DNA from: SPCO01 sp964579825 | Lineage (GTDB): Bacteria > Chloroflexota > Limnocylindria > Limnocylindrales > CSP1-4 | Assembly: GCA_964579825.1 (NCBI GenBank) | Contig: CAZOHT010000007.1 | Coordinates: forward strand, 46,326-110,325 | Reading direction: 5' to 3' | DNA: 64,000 nt | Shown: piece by piece, positions 36,132-44,985 of the stretch | Numbering within the stretch: position 1 is the stretch's first letter | Layout: every line of letters starts with the position of its first letter | The notes under the pieces: generated by a model | Database searches by the model: none | Told to the model about the DNA's origin: nothing | What the model saw: the letters and a program-made list of their open reading frames with translations, nothing else | Position numbers and translations under genes: made by a program

Positions 36132-37385
36132 TCAGCCGGCGGCGTGCCGGATCTCGCGACGGCGGTGGTAGACCAGCCAGGCCGGCCCGATGACGAGGGC
36201 GGCCCCCAGGAGTCCCAGCCCCGTGTAGCCGGCGGCCGCGACGACGACGCCCGAGGCCAGGCTGGCGCCGGCCGCGGAGCTCCAGATGAGCGCGTCGGCC
36301 ACGCCCTGCAGGCGCGTGCGCTCGGGGAGTGACAGACCCGTCGTGAGGAGGGCCGACCCGGCCACGTACCCGAGGCTCCAGCCGAACCCGAGCAGGAACA
36401 GCGCGACCAGGAGCAGGACACCCCCCTCGGGCGGCGCGACGGCCGACAGCGCCGCGGATCCGGCGAGGATGGTGAGGCCGGCGAAGATCACGGGCTGGCT
36501 GCCGAATCGATCGGTCAGGCGCCCCGAGATCGGCGAGAGCGCGAACATCCCGAAGACGTGGGCGCTGATGACGACGCCGACCGCAGCCAGGCCGTGGCCG
36601 TGCTGGGTCATGTGCAGCGGCGTCATCGTCATGACGAGGACCATCACGACCTGCCCGGCGATCAGCGCGACCATGGCGACCGGCACGTGCGGCCGTTGCA
36701 TCAGCCAGCCAAGGGACGTGGCGCCCGTCTCGAGCTGACCTTCGGACGTGTCGGACCGATCGGCGAGCACGTAGGGGTCAGGACGCAGGAGGACGAAGGT
36801 CATCACGGCTGCCGGAGCGACGAACAGCATCGGGATCAGGTAGGCGCCGGACAGCGCCGGCAACCCCACCGACACGGCCAGCGTCCCGGCCGGGGCCACG
36901 AGGTTGGGGCCGAGGACGGCCCCGACCGTCGCGCCCCAGACGACGATCCCGAGGGCCGAGGCCCGACGGCTCGGCTCGTACAGGTCCGCGGCGACGTAGC
37001 GCGACAGCTGGTTGGCGCTGTTCCCGAAGCCGATGAGGACCGTGCCCAGCAGGAACAGCGGGAACGACTGCACGATGACCCCGCCGGCGGCGACGATCGC
37101 GCCGATGACCGAGATGACGTAGCCGAGCGTCAGGCCGACCCGCCGGCCGCGCTGCGACATCAAGCGGGACAGGAGGGTCGACCCCGCCGCCGCACCCAGG
37201 ACGACGGCGGCGGCCGGGACGCCACTCCAGGCATCGGTCCCGGTCAACTCCGCCGCCACCACGGTCGCCACGGTCACGGCGGCGATATGGCCGGTACTCC
37301 CGAGCGCCACGCTCGCGAGGAGCGTCCGGGTCGTGCGCGTCCGGAGACGATCCAGGGTCGTGGCGTCGAGGGTGAGGGCGGTCAT
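36132..37385 (-). CDS. Major facilitator superfamily transporter
   Basis: 417-residue inner-membrane carrier with about 12 hydrophobic helices. The loop motif after helix 2 is SRLMSQRGRRVGLTLGYV and the second-half counterpart is SGRLTDRFGSQPVIFAG. Substrate is unknown; drug efflux is the usual default. Its ATG (37385) overlaps the stop of the nuclease-helicase gene by 4 nt, an unexpected partner. No downstream terminator is visible before the abutting convergent gene. Confidence 0.9.
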   Translation of the reverse strand: MTALTLDATTLDRLRTRTTRTLLASVALGSTGHIAAVTVATVVAAELTGTDAWSGVPAAAVVLGAAAGSTLLSRLMSQRGRRVGLTLGYVISVIGAIVAAGGVIVQSFPLFLLGTVLIGFGNSANQLSRYVAADLYEPSRRASALGIVVWGATVGAVLGPNLVAPAGTLAVSVGLPALSGAYLIPMLFVAPAAVMTFVLLRPDPYVLADRSDTSEGQLETGATSLGWLMQRPHVPVAMVALIAGQVVMVLVMTMTPLHMTQHGHGLAAVGVVISAHVFGMFALSPISGRLTDRFGSQPVIFAGLTILAGSAALSAVAPPEGGVLLLVALFLLGFGWSLGYVAGSALLTTGLSLPERTRLQGVADALIWSSAAGASLASGVVVAAAGYTGLGLLGAALVIGPAWLVYHRRREIRHAAG

Positions 37386-40300
37386 CCCGGCCCGGACCGG
37401 AGGTCGGCCTGGACGCCGGCCACCTCGACGAACCGACAGAGCGAATCGACCATCCGCATCTGCTCGGGCGTCCGGCAGCCGGCCTCGAGGAGCGTCGGCG
37501 AGGCGACGAGGATCGCCAGGCAACGCGCCCGGGAGATCGCCACGTCGAGGCGATTGCGCGAGTACAGGAAGCCCATGTCGCGTGGCGAATCCTCGCGGCT
37601 GGAACTCGCCATCGAGTAGATGGCGACGACCCCTTCGCGGCCCTGGAACTTGTCGACGGTGCCGACATTCCCGCGGCGGCCCAGGCGGCGCTCGATGGCG
37701 GCCTGGATCTCGGCGACCTGGGCGTTGTACGGGGCGACGACGATGACGTCCTCGACGCGGATCGGTCGCTGCACAGCGTCGGCGTCCAGCCACGACATGG
37801 CGGTCAGCTCCGCCACGATGTCCGCCACGACCGCGGCCTCCTCCGCCGAGCGCGGCCCGTTCCCGCGATGCTCCACCGGCCACCAGCGAACGCCCGTCCC
37901 GGACAGGACCCGGTCGTCGCCCACGACCGTCCGCCGGGCCGTGTCGCGGTGGGTCGTCAGGCGGCCCGCATAGAAGGCTGGCGAGATGAACGCGTTGACG
38001 TCCGGGTGGAGCCGCCGAGACGTCTCGAGGAACAGACCGCGGTCGGCTGCCACCGTCGACGCCTCGCCGACGAGGTACTCCAGGGAGGACGACGCCGCCG
38101 ACCCTGGGTGGACACCCTGGGTCACCATCGGGAGCTGGTTCTGGTCCCCGATGAGGACGATCGACGCGGCGCACGTCCCGAGGGCGACCGCGTTCGCGAG
38201 GGACATCTGGCTTGCCTCGTCGACGAACAGCACGTCGACCGTCGCATCGAGCTCCTCGCGCGCCAGGAGCCACTGGGTGCCGGCCACGACGTCCACGGAT
38301 CGCTCGGCGAGGGCGCTTGCGACGTCCTTGTTGTCGCCGACCCGGGTGACGCCGCCGAGGTGCCCGACGTGCTCGTCATCCTCGCCGGCCTTCTGGATCG
38401 CCCGCACGGGCACGCCTTCCTCGGTCGCGGCGACCATGACCGCCTCGAGCAGGTTGCTGATCGTCTTGTGCGACTGGGCCGTGATCGCCGCCGTCCGTCC
38501 GGCCGCGACGAGGTCCACGATCATGTGCGCCGCTGCGTACGTCTTGCCGGTGCCGGGCGGACCCTGGATGGGCAGGACGCCATGGTCGAGTTCGAGGGCG
38601 AGGCGCCGGGCGGCGTCGAGGACGACCTCGCCCGGCTCGACGAGCCACCCGGACCGCGGATCCCGCCGCCTGGGTGGCACGCGCAGGAGCATGTCGCGGA
38701 TGGCCCGGTACGGCCCGTCGCCATCGATCCCGGCCGCGATGACGGCATCCGCGACGCGGAGCATGGCCAGTCGCTGCGGCTTGCTGTCGAGCGGTGCCAT
38801 CGGGATGAGGGCGACCGGATGGGGCCACTCCGTGTTCCGGCTGCGCTTCAGCTCGATGATGCCGCCGACATCGTCGATCGCGACGATCGTGCCGGCCCCC
38901 TTGCCCGTCTCGCGCTCGATGGGCTGATCGCCCGGGTCGAAGCCGTGATCCTGGGGTTCGAACCGATAGCGACGATGGACCATGACGCCCTCGCCATCGC
39001 GCTCGTCGAGGAAGGACAGTCCGCCGAGCGCATCGCGTTCACCGACGAGCTCCTCGACCGTGTAGTCGTCCTTCAGTTCGAACCAGCGCCACCATTGCGA
39101 CTTCTCCTCGCGACGGTGCCAGTCGAGCAGGTCGGCGAGGAGTCGACGGGCCTCGGCCCCGGCCGACAGGTCGTCGGGGGCCAGGTCGGAGGTGAGCCCA
39201 TCGATCCGCGTGGCGACCATCGCCTGCCACTCGGTCACGGCTGGCGATGGATCCTTCACATCGGCGGCGGGACGCGTCCAGGGCAGCTCCGGCCAGCGCG
39301 CCACGGCCTCGTCGCGCCGATCCTCCAGCCACGTGCGGAGCATCCAGGTGGACACGCAGTCGTCGCGGTTGTAGTCGGCGATGCCGTCGAGGATCGTCTG
39401 GTCGCCGTCCTTCAGCCAGGTCTCGAACGCGACCACGCTGAAGCCGGCCTCGGTGACCGGTCCTTCCCGACGAGGCATGTACGACTTCTCGATCTGCTTG
39501 AGCGAGTACGACTCCACCGAGACGCGGACCCCCTGCCGCACGACGTTGAGGAGGTCCACCAGCACGTCACCGCGGAGCAGCCGGTCGACCTCGTCGACGC
39601 ACGTCGCGTGGCGCAGCATGAGGCGCTTGATGGCCCCCGACTCGTAGCCGCCGTAGTGGTAGACGTGCATCTCGGGATGGGCGTCCAGACGCTCGATGAC
39701 GAGCCGGATGAAGCGCTCGAAGGCGACCTTCTCCTCCTCCTGGGTCCGTCCCCAGATCGCCTGATAGCGCGGCGCGCCATCCACCTCGTCCACGACGCCG
39801 AGCAGGTACTCGAGACCGACCTCGGTCGCCCAGGGATCCGCCTCGATGTCGAAGAAGAGGTCCCACGGCGAGGGTTCCGGGAGGGCCGAGAGCCCGCGAC
39901 CCGGGTCGTCCGGGTCCGGTGCCACGAGCTCGTACGTGCGCTCACCGGTCACGCGCTCGTGCAGCTGGAGCCTGGCCTGGTCGCGCAGCCGGCCCAGCTG
40001 GGCGGTCCCGATCCCGGCGACCGGGCGCTCGGGCGGAAGGACGGCCAGCCGGGCCAGGGTCGGCACGTCGGCCGTGACGAGCCGCTCCGTATCCACCCGG
40101 CGCATGCCGGCCACGATCGAGAGGTGGTCATCGGAGCGGCGACGGTCGATGCACATCGGATACCAGGTGCACACGCGGCAGTGATCGACCGGGTCCGGGT
40201 AGGTCGCCGCGGGTTCACCGATCAGGCCCTCGGCGAGTCGGGCGTCGAACCGGGTCCGCACATAGCGGAAGTACGCCGAGAACTCGTCCGTCCGGTGCCG

Positions 40301-40855
40301 ATGGTGCACTCGATCGCCGGTGATGACCTCGAGCCACTCGGGCGCGACGCCCTGGAGGTCCTCGAGGAGCGCCGCGTACACGCACATCTGGAGGATCGCG
40401 CCACCCTTCACGGACCGGGCGAGCTTCGTGTCGGCGATGTCGTAGCTCCACGACCCGAGTCCCGGGCTCGGGCGATCCGCGCGCTTGAACAGGAAGTCGG
40501 CATGGCCGCGCCAGCGGCCATCGAAGAACGTCGCCTGGAAGATGACGTCCGCGCCGCCCTGCATGGCGGCGAGGGTGACGGCCTGGGCGGTTCGGAGCTG
40601 GTCCGGCGTCCGGAGGTCGTCCTTGGGGATCTCGACGACGGTCCGGCCTTCGGCTCGCAGGGACGCGAGGTAGTCCGCCTCGTGCAGGTCGCCCTTCGCC
40701 TGGATGAGGGCGATCGTGGGATCGTCCCGGCGGATCGGCTTGTCCCACAGGCCCTGGACTCGCCCGAGTTCGAGCGTCGCGAGGTGGTCGCACGCGAGGT
40801 ATCCGACGAGGTCCGTCGCGCTGACGATGAGGGTCCCGTCGGAGGCGAGTTGCAC
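37382..40855 (-). CDS. TM0106-type RecB-like nuclease fused to DNA2-like SF1 helicase
   Basis: 1157 residues in three parts. First, a PD-(D/E)XK nuclease with WRGHADFLF and YDIADTKLAR plus four Cys (22, 226, 229, 235; DHCRVCTWYPMC) placed like a Cas4/AddB iron-sulfur cluster. Second, an RNase-H-like exonuclease region (about 330-510) with WDLFFDIEADPW and ADYNRDDCVST. Third, an SF1 helicase with GPPGTGKTYAA near 766, VLFVDEASQMS, GDQNQLPMV, TVDKFQGRE and SRARCLAILV. It probably processes DNA ends in repair or defence. GTG 40855 has TACGGT 6 nt upstream. Coupled to an MFS gene. Confidence 0.92.
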   Translation of the reverse strand: MQLASDGTLIVSATDLVGYLACDHLATLELGRVQGLWDKPIRRDDPTIALIQAKGDLHEADYLASLRAEGRTVVEIPKDDLRTPDQLRTAQAVTLAAMQGGADVIFQATFFDGRWRGHADFLFKRADRPSPGLGSWSYDIADTKLARSVKGGAILQMCVYAALLEDLQGVAPEWLEVITGDRVHHRHRTDEFSAYFRYVRTRFDARLAEGLIGEPAATYPDPVDHCRVCTWYPMCIDRRRSDDHLSIVAGMRRVDTERLVTADVPTLARLAVLPPERPVAGIGTAQLGRLRDQARLQLHERVTGERTYELVAPDPDDPGRGLSALPEPSPWDLFFDIEADPWATEVGLEYLLGVVDEVDGAPRYQAIWGRTQEEEKVAFERFIRLVIERLDAHPEMHVYHYGGYESGAIKRLMLRHATCVDEVDRLLRGDVLVDLLNVVRQGVRVSVESYSLKQIEKSYMPRREGPVTEAGFSVVAFETWLKDGDQTILDGIADYNRDDCVSTWMLRTWLEDRRDEAVARWPELPWTRPAADVKDPSPAVTEWQAMVATRIDGLTSDLAPDDLSAGAEARRLLADLLDWHRREEKSQWWRWFELKDDYTVEELVGERDALGGLSFLDERDGEGVMVHRRYRFEPQDHGFDPGDQPIERETGKGAGTIVAIDDVGGIIELKRSRNTEWPHPVALIPMAPLDSKPQRLAMLRVADAVIAAGIDGDGPYRAIRDMLLRVPPRRRDPRSGWLVEPGEVVLDAARRLALELDHGVLPIQGPPGTGKTYAAAHMIVDLVAAGRTAAITAQSHKTISNLLEAVMVAATEEGVPVRAIQKAGEDDEHVGHLGGVTRVGDNKDVASALAERSVDVVAGTQWLLAREELDATVDVLFVDEASQMSLANAVALGTCAASIVLIGDQNQLPMVTQGVHPGSAASSSLEYLVGEASTVAADRGLFLETSRRLHPDVNAFISPAFYAGRLTTHRDTARRTVVGDDRVLSGTGVRWWPVEHRGNGPRSAEEAAVVADIVAELTAMSWLDADAVQRPIRVEDVIVVAPYNAQVAEIQAAIERRLGRRGNVGTVDKFQGREGVVAIYSMASSSREDSPRDMGFLYSRNRLDVAISRARCLAILVASPTLLEAGCRTPEQMRMVDSLCRFVEVAGVQADLRSGPG

Positions 40856-40861
40856 GGGGGA

Positions 40862-40867
40862 ACCGTA
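40862..40867 (-). promoter_or_regulatory. TACGGT -10 box of the nuclease-helicase gene
   Basis: Six nucleotides before GTG 40855, back to back with the TACGAT box of the divergent gene 38 bp away. Confidence 0.55.
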
Positions 40868-40904
40868 GCAGCGCGGCCTGCCAGCTCGCCTGTCACGGGC
40901 GCGC

Positions 40905-40910
40905 TACGAT
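40905..40910 (+). promoter_or_regulatory. TACGAT -10 box of the DUF1992 gene
   Basis: Six nucleotides before ATG 40917. Confidence 0.55.
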
Positions 40911-40916
40911 CGGACC

Positions 40917-41378
40917 ATGAGTCCGGAGCGGCGCGACAGCCAGGGTCGCCGGGAGGTCGGCCCCAGCTGGGAGAGCCTGATCGAGCGGCAGATCCGCGAG
41001 GCGGCCGAGGCCGGGGCGTTCGACGATCTGCCGTACCAGGGTGAGCGGCTCCCCCTCGAGGATGACAGCGCGGCCGGTGAGTGGGCGATGGCCCATCGGA
41101 TGCTGAAGAACGCCGGTATCGCGCCGCCGTGGATCGAATCCGACAAGGACGCCCGACGGCTCCTCGACGAGTTGGACCGGCTGGTCGTCCGCGCCGCGAC
41201 GACGCACACCGAGTCGTCTCGCGCGCGCCTCAGGGCCGAGCACGCGAGGTTGGTGGCCGAGGCGAACCGGGCGATCGCGCGGGTCAACAGCGAGGCGCCG
41301 ACCGCCCGTCAGCATCGTCGGATCCTCGATGCCGGGGTGCAGGCCGAACGCCTGGAGGCCGCCTTCCCATCCGACTGA
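40917..41378 (+). CDS. DUF1992 (DnaJ-homologue subfamily C member 28-like) protein
   Basis: 153-residue protein. SWESLIERQIREAAEAGAFD, the LPYQGERLPLEDD turn and the MAHRMLKNAGIAPPWIE segment are diagnostic of DUF1992; no J domain is present. The second half is a charged helix, likely coiled coil. Function unknown, with a chaperone or membrane-trafficking link only by homology name. Divergent from the nuclease-helicase across 61 bp. Confidence 0.9.
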   Translation: MSPERRDSQGRREVGPSWESLIERQIREAAEAGAFDDLPYQGERLPLEDDSAAGEWAMAHRMLKNAGIAPPWIESDKDARRLLDELDRLVVRAATTHTESSRARLRAEHARLVAEANRAIARVNSEAPTARQHRRILDAGVQAERLEAAFPSD

Positions 41379-41388
41379 CGCCGGACGC

Positions 41389-41456
41389 GGCGATGCCGAC
41401 CCGAGATGGGCCGGCATCGCCGAGGAAGGGAGGGACGGCCCGCGGAGGACGGGCCG
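41389..41456. terminator. Bidirectional hairpin pair between convergent genes
   Basis: GGCGATGCCG (41389-41398) pairs with CGGCATCGCC (41412-41421), a perfect 10-bp stem. CGGCCCG (41436-41442) pairs with CGGGCCG (41450-41456). Both lie between the DUF1992 and DUF4397 gene ends and could stop transcription from either side. Confidence 0.65.
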
Positions 41457-41468
41457 GTGCGGGAGGAC

Positions 41469-42353
41469 CTAGCGGCGGGCGCGGACCGTCACGAGGCGGA
41501 GACCGCCGATGAACGAGAGCGCGCCGATGGCGGCGATGATCACGAAGGCGATCGAGCCGGAGGCCGGATCGGACGTCGTGCTACCGACGGTGTCGGTCGC
41601 CGGGGGCGTCGGGGCAGCCGTGGCAGCCGGCAGCGAGGCGGCCAGCGAACCGATGGCGAACACGCTGTACTCCTCGCCGGCGACGAGGGTCAGGGCGGCC
41701 GGATCGATGGGGCAGAGGGTGCCGGTCGGAGCGGTCGGCGCGCTGGCGCAGACCTTCAGGTCGTAGTCGCCACCCGGGAACACGGCGTAGCCGGTCGCGT
41801 TCGGGTAGGTCAGCCCGTCGATGCCGATCGAGGTGCCGTCCTGGAGCAGGACGTCGACCGCGGGCGTGTCGGCGGACAGGTGGACGACGCGGACCTGCGC
41901 GTCGGTGACGGCTCCGTCCGGAGCGTCGACGAAGACGTTGGCGTCGATCGAGGCGAGCTCGTCGGAGGCGGTGATCGTGTACTTGGTGTCGGCGGCGATG
42001 GCTAGGGACGGGACCTCGATCGGGCAGATCGCGGCGTCGGCCGTGGCGCACACCTTGATGGCGTAGGTGCCGGCGGGGACTTCCGCGTAGGCGCTGATGT
42101 CACCGAAGCTCAGGCCGGACAGGGCATCGACCTTCGCCGCGGTGGCGAGGTCCGCGCCGACGTAGACGTCGACTTCCGGGGCATCCGGGGAGCCGTGCAG
42201 GACACGGACCCAGGCGGCGCCGGCGGTGGGGGTCCCGGCGTCAGAGGCGACGACGGCGGTCAGCGGCTCGGCCGCGGCCACTGGGCCCGCGATCGCCAGG
42301 GCGAGGGCGCCTGCGGCGGTCAGGCTGAGGAGTCGTGCGATACGACGGTGCAT
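41469..42353 (-). CDS. DUF4397-domain secreted, membrane-anchored protein
   Basis: 294 residues. The signal peptide ends near GPVAAAEP. Two DUF4397 repeats follow: WVRVLHGSPDAPEVDVYVG (about 48-140) and VRVVHLSADTPAVDVLLQDG (about 150-235). An Ala/Pro/Thr linker and a C-terminal helix with the tail RLVTVRARR anchor it at the outer face of the membrane. DUF4397 function is unknown. AGGAGAG stands about 8 nt before ATG 42353. Confidence 0.88.
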   Translation of the reverse strand: MHRRIARLLSLTAAGALALAIAGPVAAAEPLTAVVASDAGTPTAGAAWVRVLHGSPDAPEVDVYVGADLATAAKVDALSGLSFGDISAYAEVPAGTYAIKVCATADAAICPIEVPSLAIAADTKYTITASDELASIDANVFVDAPDGAVTDAQVRVVHLSADTPAVDVLLQDGTSIGIDGLTYPNATGYAVFPGGDYDLKVCASAPTAPTGTLCPIDPAALTLVAGEEYSVFAIGSLAASLPAATAAPTPPATDTVGSTTSDPASGSIAFVIIAAIGALSFIGGLRLVTVRARR

Positions 42354-42377
42354 TGGATGGGCTCTCCTGCGTCTCGA

Positions 42378-42393
42378 GGTCCGATCTCGGACC
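42378..42393. terminator. Short hairpin upstream of the DUF4397 gene
   Basis: GGTCCGA and TCGGACC form a 7-bp stem with a 2-nt loop between the zinc-ribbon gene and the DUF4397 gene (transcription leftward). There is no U-tract; it could be a terminator or a leader structure. Confidence 0.3.
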
Positions 42394-42476
42394 GGGGGGT
42401 GGGGCTCGGGGTCACCCACTCTTCGGGAGAGCTCGCGGTTCGGATTGGTGCGCCGTTCGGCAGGCCGGCCGCCCGG

Positions 42477-42674
42477 TCAGCTGACGCGGCGGACGTACCC
42501 GCAGATCGGGCAGTGGGCGGACTGGCCCTCGGCGTCGATCACCAGGAAGCTGGTGCAGCCGTTCGTGCCGCAATAGGGACGATACGCAGCCGATGAGGCG
42601 GCGGCGCGCCGACGAAGGCGGCGCATGGAGGAGCCACGTCCGGCGATGGACGCAGTGGCGGTTCGGGACATCAT
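42477..42674 (-). CDS. Small zinc-ribbon protein
   Basis: 65 residues (or 64 from the second Met). The basic N-terminus (MRRLRRRAAASSAAY) is followed by two Cys pairs, YCGTNGC and HCPICGYVRR, that could bind one zinc. It may bind nucleic acid or act as a ribosome-associated ribbon; no named family. The next promoter upstream is about 180 nt away and contains a LexA-type box. Confidence 0.65.
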   Translation of the reverse strand: MMSRTATASIAGRGSSMRRLRRRAAASSAAYRPYCGTNGCTSFLVIDAEGQSAHCPICGYVRRVS

Positions 42675-42857
42675 GGTGCTGAAGTGCTCTTTCTGGTGCG
42701 CGCCCTGGCGGTTCAGGCCATCGGCTGCGCGGCCGGTGTGTGTCGCGCCTTCGGGTCGTGCTGGGACCCGCGTCGCGATCTTCGATCCGTTCGCGCGGCA
42801 CGTCGGGAGCCTCCGCGGAGGTCTCTGACCGGTGCCGTCATCGACGAACGTGTCGCC

Positions 42858-42886
42858 ATCATGTCCCAGAACAGGCGTTCTGTCAA
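42858..42886 (-). promoter_or_regulatory. Promoter with LexA-type SOS box
   Basis: TTGACA (42886-42881) and CATGAT (42863-42858) are 17 nt apart. The spacer contains GAACGCCTGTTC (42880-42869), which fits the GAAC-N4-GTTC core of Gram-positive and actinobacterial LexA sites. Transcription would run toward the small zinc-ribbon gene. Confidence 0.6.
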
Positions 42887-42941
42887 TCGAACCGCGGTCG
42901 CCAGGGTGATGCCAGATGGCGACGGCAGCTGCGATAGGTGC

Positions 42942-42969
42942 TTGTCAGCGCGAATCCAGTCGCTACGAT
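42942..42969 (+). promoter_or_regulatory. Promoter of the small membrane-protein gene
   Basis: TTGTCA (42942-42947) and TACGAT (42964-42969) with 16-nt spacing, giving a leader of about 57 nt. Confidence 0.55.
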
Positions 42970-43032
42970 GATGCCCGAGACGACGCTGGCCGCCCAAGGC
43001 CGAGCTCGGATCGCACGGAGGTACCGAACGAG

Positions 43033-43416
43033 ATGACTGCACCCGCATCAGCGAGACCTACGGGGATCACCATCCTGAGCATCCTGGCCGGGATCAGCGG
43101 CGTGTTCGGATTGCTGTCGGGCTTCGGCGTGATGGCCCTCGGCGCGGCGATCGCGGGAGGGGCGGGCGCGATCCTCGGCCTGGCGATCCTGGCCCTCGCC
43201 GGCCTGAGCCTGGCGCTCGCGTGGGCGCTGTGGACCCTGAAGCCATGGGGCTGGCCGCTGGGCGTGGCCGTCGCGGGCTTCGGCATCATCATGGCCGTCG
43301 CGACGTTCTTCCTGGCGAACAACGGCATCGTCAGCCTGCTCATCTCCGTCGGCATCGATGGCGCGATCCTGTACTACCTGAACCAGCCGAGCATCCGGGC
43401 GCTGTTCGGGAAGTAG
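43033..43416 (+). CDS. Small polytopic membrane protein
   Basis: 127 residues with four predicted helices (about 14-34, 38-58, 65-85, 90-112) and the C-terminal YYLNQPSIRALFGK. Similar small integral proteins are common in actinobacteria and Chloroflexota, with no known function. GGAGG stands 11 nt before ATG 43033. It has its own promoter and converges on the FGGY kinase gene 9 nt away. Confidence 0.78.
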   Translation: MTAPASARPTGITILSILAGISGVFGLLSGFGVMALGAAIAGGAGAILGLAILALAGLSLALAWALWTLKPWGWPLGVAVAGFGIIMAVATFFLANNGIVSLLISVGIDGAILYYLNQPSIRALFGK

Positions 43417-43425
43417 TCCCGCCGG

Positions 43426-44985
43426 CTACGCCGGTGGATAGCCGGTGATCCGTCGGATCTCGCGGTAGAGGGGTTTGAGCCGGTCGTACATCGGCCGATA
43501 CACGCTCCGGTACAGGTCGTCGTAGATCGCGTGGGTGGCGGGGTCCGGGTCGCGGACCTCGCCGATCCGTCCCATCGCGGCCGCCGCGGCCGGCACGTCC
43601 GCGTGCCACCCGAGCCCGACCGCCAGGTCCATCGCCGCGCCAAGCCCGGATGTCTCGTGCGTGTGGGCGCGGGCGACGGGCAACCCGAAGACGTCGGCCG
43701 TGAGCTGCACGGCCGCCTCGCTCTGCGACCCGCCGCCGGCCAGACGTAGCGAGGTGAGCGGTATGCCCGTCCGACCGGCGGTTCGCTCCGCGCCCTCCCG
43801 CAGCGCGTAGGCGAGCCCCTCCAGGATCGCCCGGTAGAGATGGGCCCGCGTGTGGACGTCGCCGAAGCCGATGATCGCCCCCTTCGCATCCGGCCCCGGG
43901 ATCTTGATGCCCGGCGACCAGTACGGCTGCAGGGTGAGGCCCATCGAGCCCGCGGGGACCGATCGCACCAGGTCGTCGAAGAGCGTCTCGGGCGCCACGC
44001 CACGGGCCACGGCCAGGGCGACTTCGTGGTGGCCGAACTCGCGCTTGAACCACTCGACCATCCAGTAGCCGCGATAGACCTGCACCTCGAGCGAGTACCA
44101 CCCCGGGATCGCGGCCGGGTAGGGCGGCACCAGCGAGATCGCTTCCTTGTAGCGGGCCAGCGTCGTGTTCACCGTCGCGGTCGTCCCGAACGAGATACCG
44201 GCGACCTCCGGCGTGATCGCCCCGGACCCGAGGACCTCGCACGCCTTGTCGGCGGCCGCCGCGATGACCGGGAGCCCGGCCCGCAATCCGAGCGCCTCGG
44301 CCGCCGCGTCGGTCAGCTCGCCGAGGGGCCCGGTCGGCGGGACGAGCTCGGGCAGCCAGTCGCGCTGGACCGGGACCAGCTGCCACTTCCAGTCTCCGTC
44401 GTCCGCCCAGCGCTGGCGCTTGAAGTCGAACGGCAGATAGCCCACCTGGGCGGCGCTCGAGTCGACGAACCGGCCGGTCAGCCGATGGGTCAGGAAGCCC
44501 GATAGCAGCAGGTAGTGGCGGACGGCGCCCCACGTCTCGGGCTCGTTCGCCCGGATCCAGTTGGCCTCGCAGTCCGCGGCGAAGGCGGCGACGGTGTCCC
44601 GGACACCGAGGGCGCGGAAGGCCAGGCCGGTGGCGCCGCCGATGGGCGGGACGTCCGGTTGGCGGCGCTGGTCCAGCCACACGATGGCCGGCCGGAGTGG
44701 GGCCCCGGCCTCGTCGGCGACGACCACCGTGCCGCGCTGGGTCGTCAGGGTCAACCCGGCGATCGCCTCACGCCGGACGCCCGGCTCGGCGAGGACGCGC
44801 CGGCACGCCTGGCCGATCGAGCGCCAGTAGAGCTCGGGGTCCTGCTCGGCCCAGCCCGGCCGAGGCGACACGTACGGTTCGATCGGGATCTTCGCCAGCC
44901 CGACCACGGTCCCAGTCGGGTCGAACACGATCGCCCGGACGCTCTGCGTCCCGACATCGATGGCGAGGAGCTGGTCGTCGTTCAC
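43426..44985 (-). CDS. FGGY-family carbohydrate kinase
   Basis: 519-residue sugar or polyol kinase of the glycerol/xylulose kinase family. ATP-site LLAIDVGTQSVRAIVFD opens it. The central VIAAAADKACEVLGSGA and ISFGTTATVNTT and the late LRLAGGGSQSEAAVQL are typical. Its GTG overlaps the flavoprotein stop by 4 nt, so it acts with that enzyme. A glycerol, dihydroxyacetone or related substrate is a reasonable guess, not shown. Confidence 0.9.
   Translation of the reverse strand: MNDDQLLAIDVGTQSVRAIVFDPTGTVVGLAKIPIEPYVSPRPGWAEQDPELYWRSIGQACRRVLAEPGVRREAIAGLTLTTQRGTVVVADEAGAPLRPAIVWLDQRRQPDVPPIGGATGLAFRALGVRDTVAAFAADCEANWIRANEPETWGAVRHYLLLSGFLTHRLTGRFVDSSAAQVGYLPFDFKRQRWADDGDWKWQLVPVQRDWLPELVPPTGPLGELTDAAAEALGLRAGLPVIAAAADKACEVLGSGAITPEVAGISFGTTATVNTTLARYKEAISLVPPYPAAIPGWYSLEVQVYRGYWMVEWFKREFGHHEVALAVARGVAPETLFDDLVRSVPAGSMGLTLQPYWSPGIKIPGPDAKGAIIGFGDVHTRAHLYRAILEGLAYALREGAERTAGRTGIPLTSLRLAGGGSQSEAAVQLTADVFGLPVARAHTHETSGLGAAMDLAVGLGWHADVPAAAAAMGRIGEVRDPDPATHAIYDDLYRSVYRPMYDRLKPLYREIRRITGYPPA

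Larger units (their letters stand above)
42675..43032. other. 358-bp divergent regulatory region
   Basis: Separates the leftward zinc-ribbon gene from a rightward membrane-protein gene. It holds a leftward promoter with a LexA-like box (42858-42886), a rightward promoter (42942-42969) and the perfect palindrome CCTCCGCGGAGG (42810-42821) in the long leftward leader. I see no convincing gene in it; a small RNA in the leader is possible. Confidence 0.55.

Noticed and set aside
37868..41044. 1058-codon plus-strand frame
   Set aside because: Complete antisense overlap with the nuclease-helicase, whose domains and motifs are unambiguous.
42713..43048. 111-codon minus-strand frame in the divergent region
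   Set aside because: It would cover both promoters and has low-complexity basic composition; no ribosome site.
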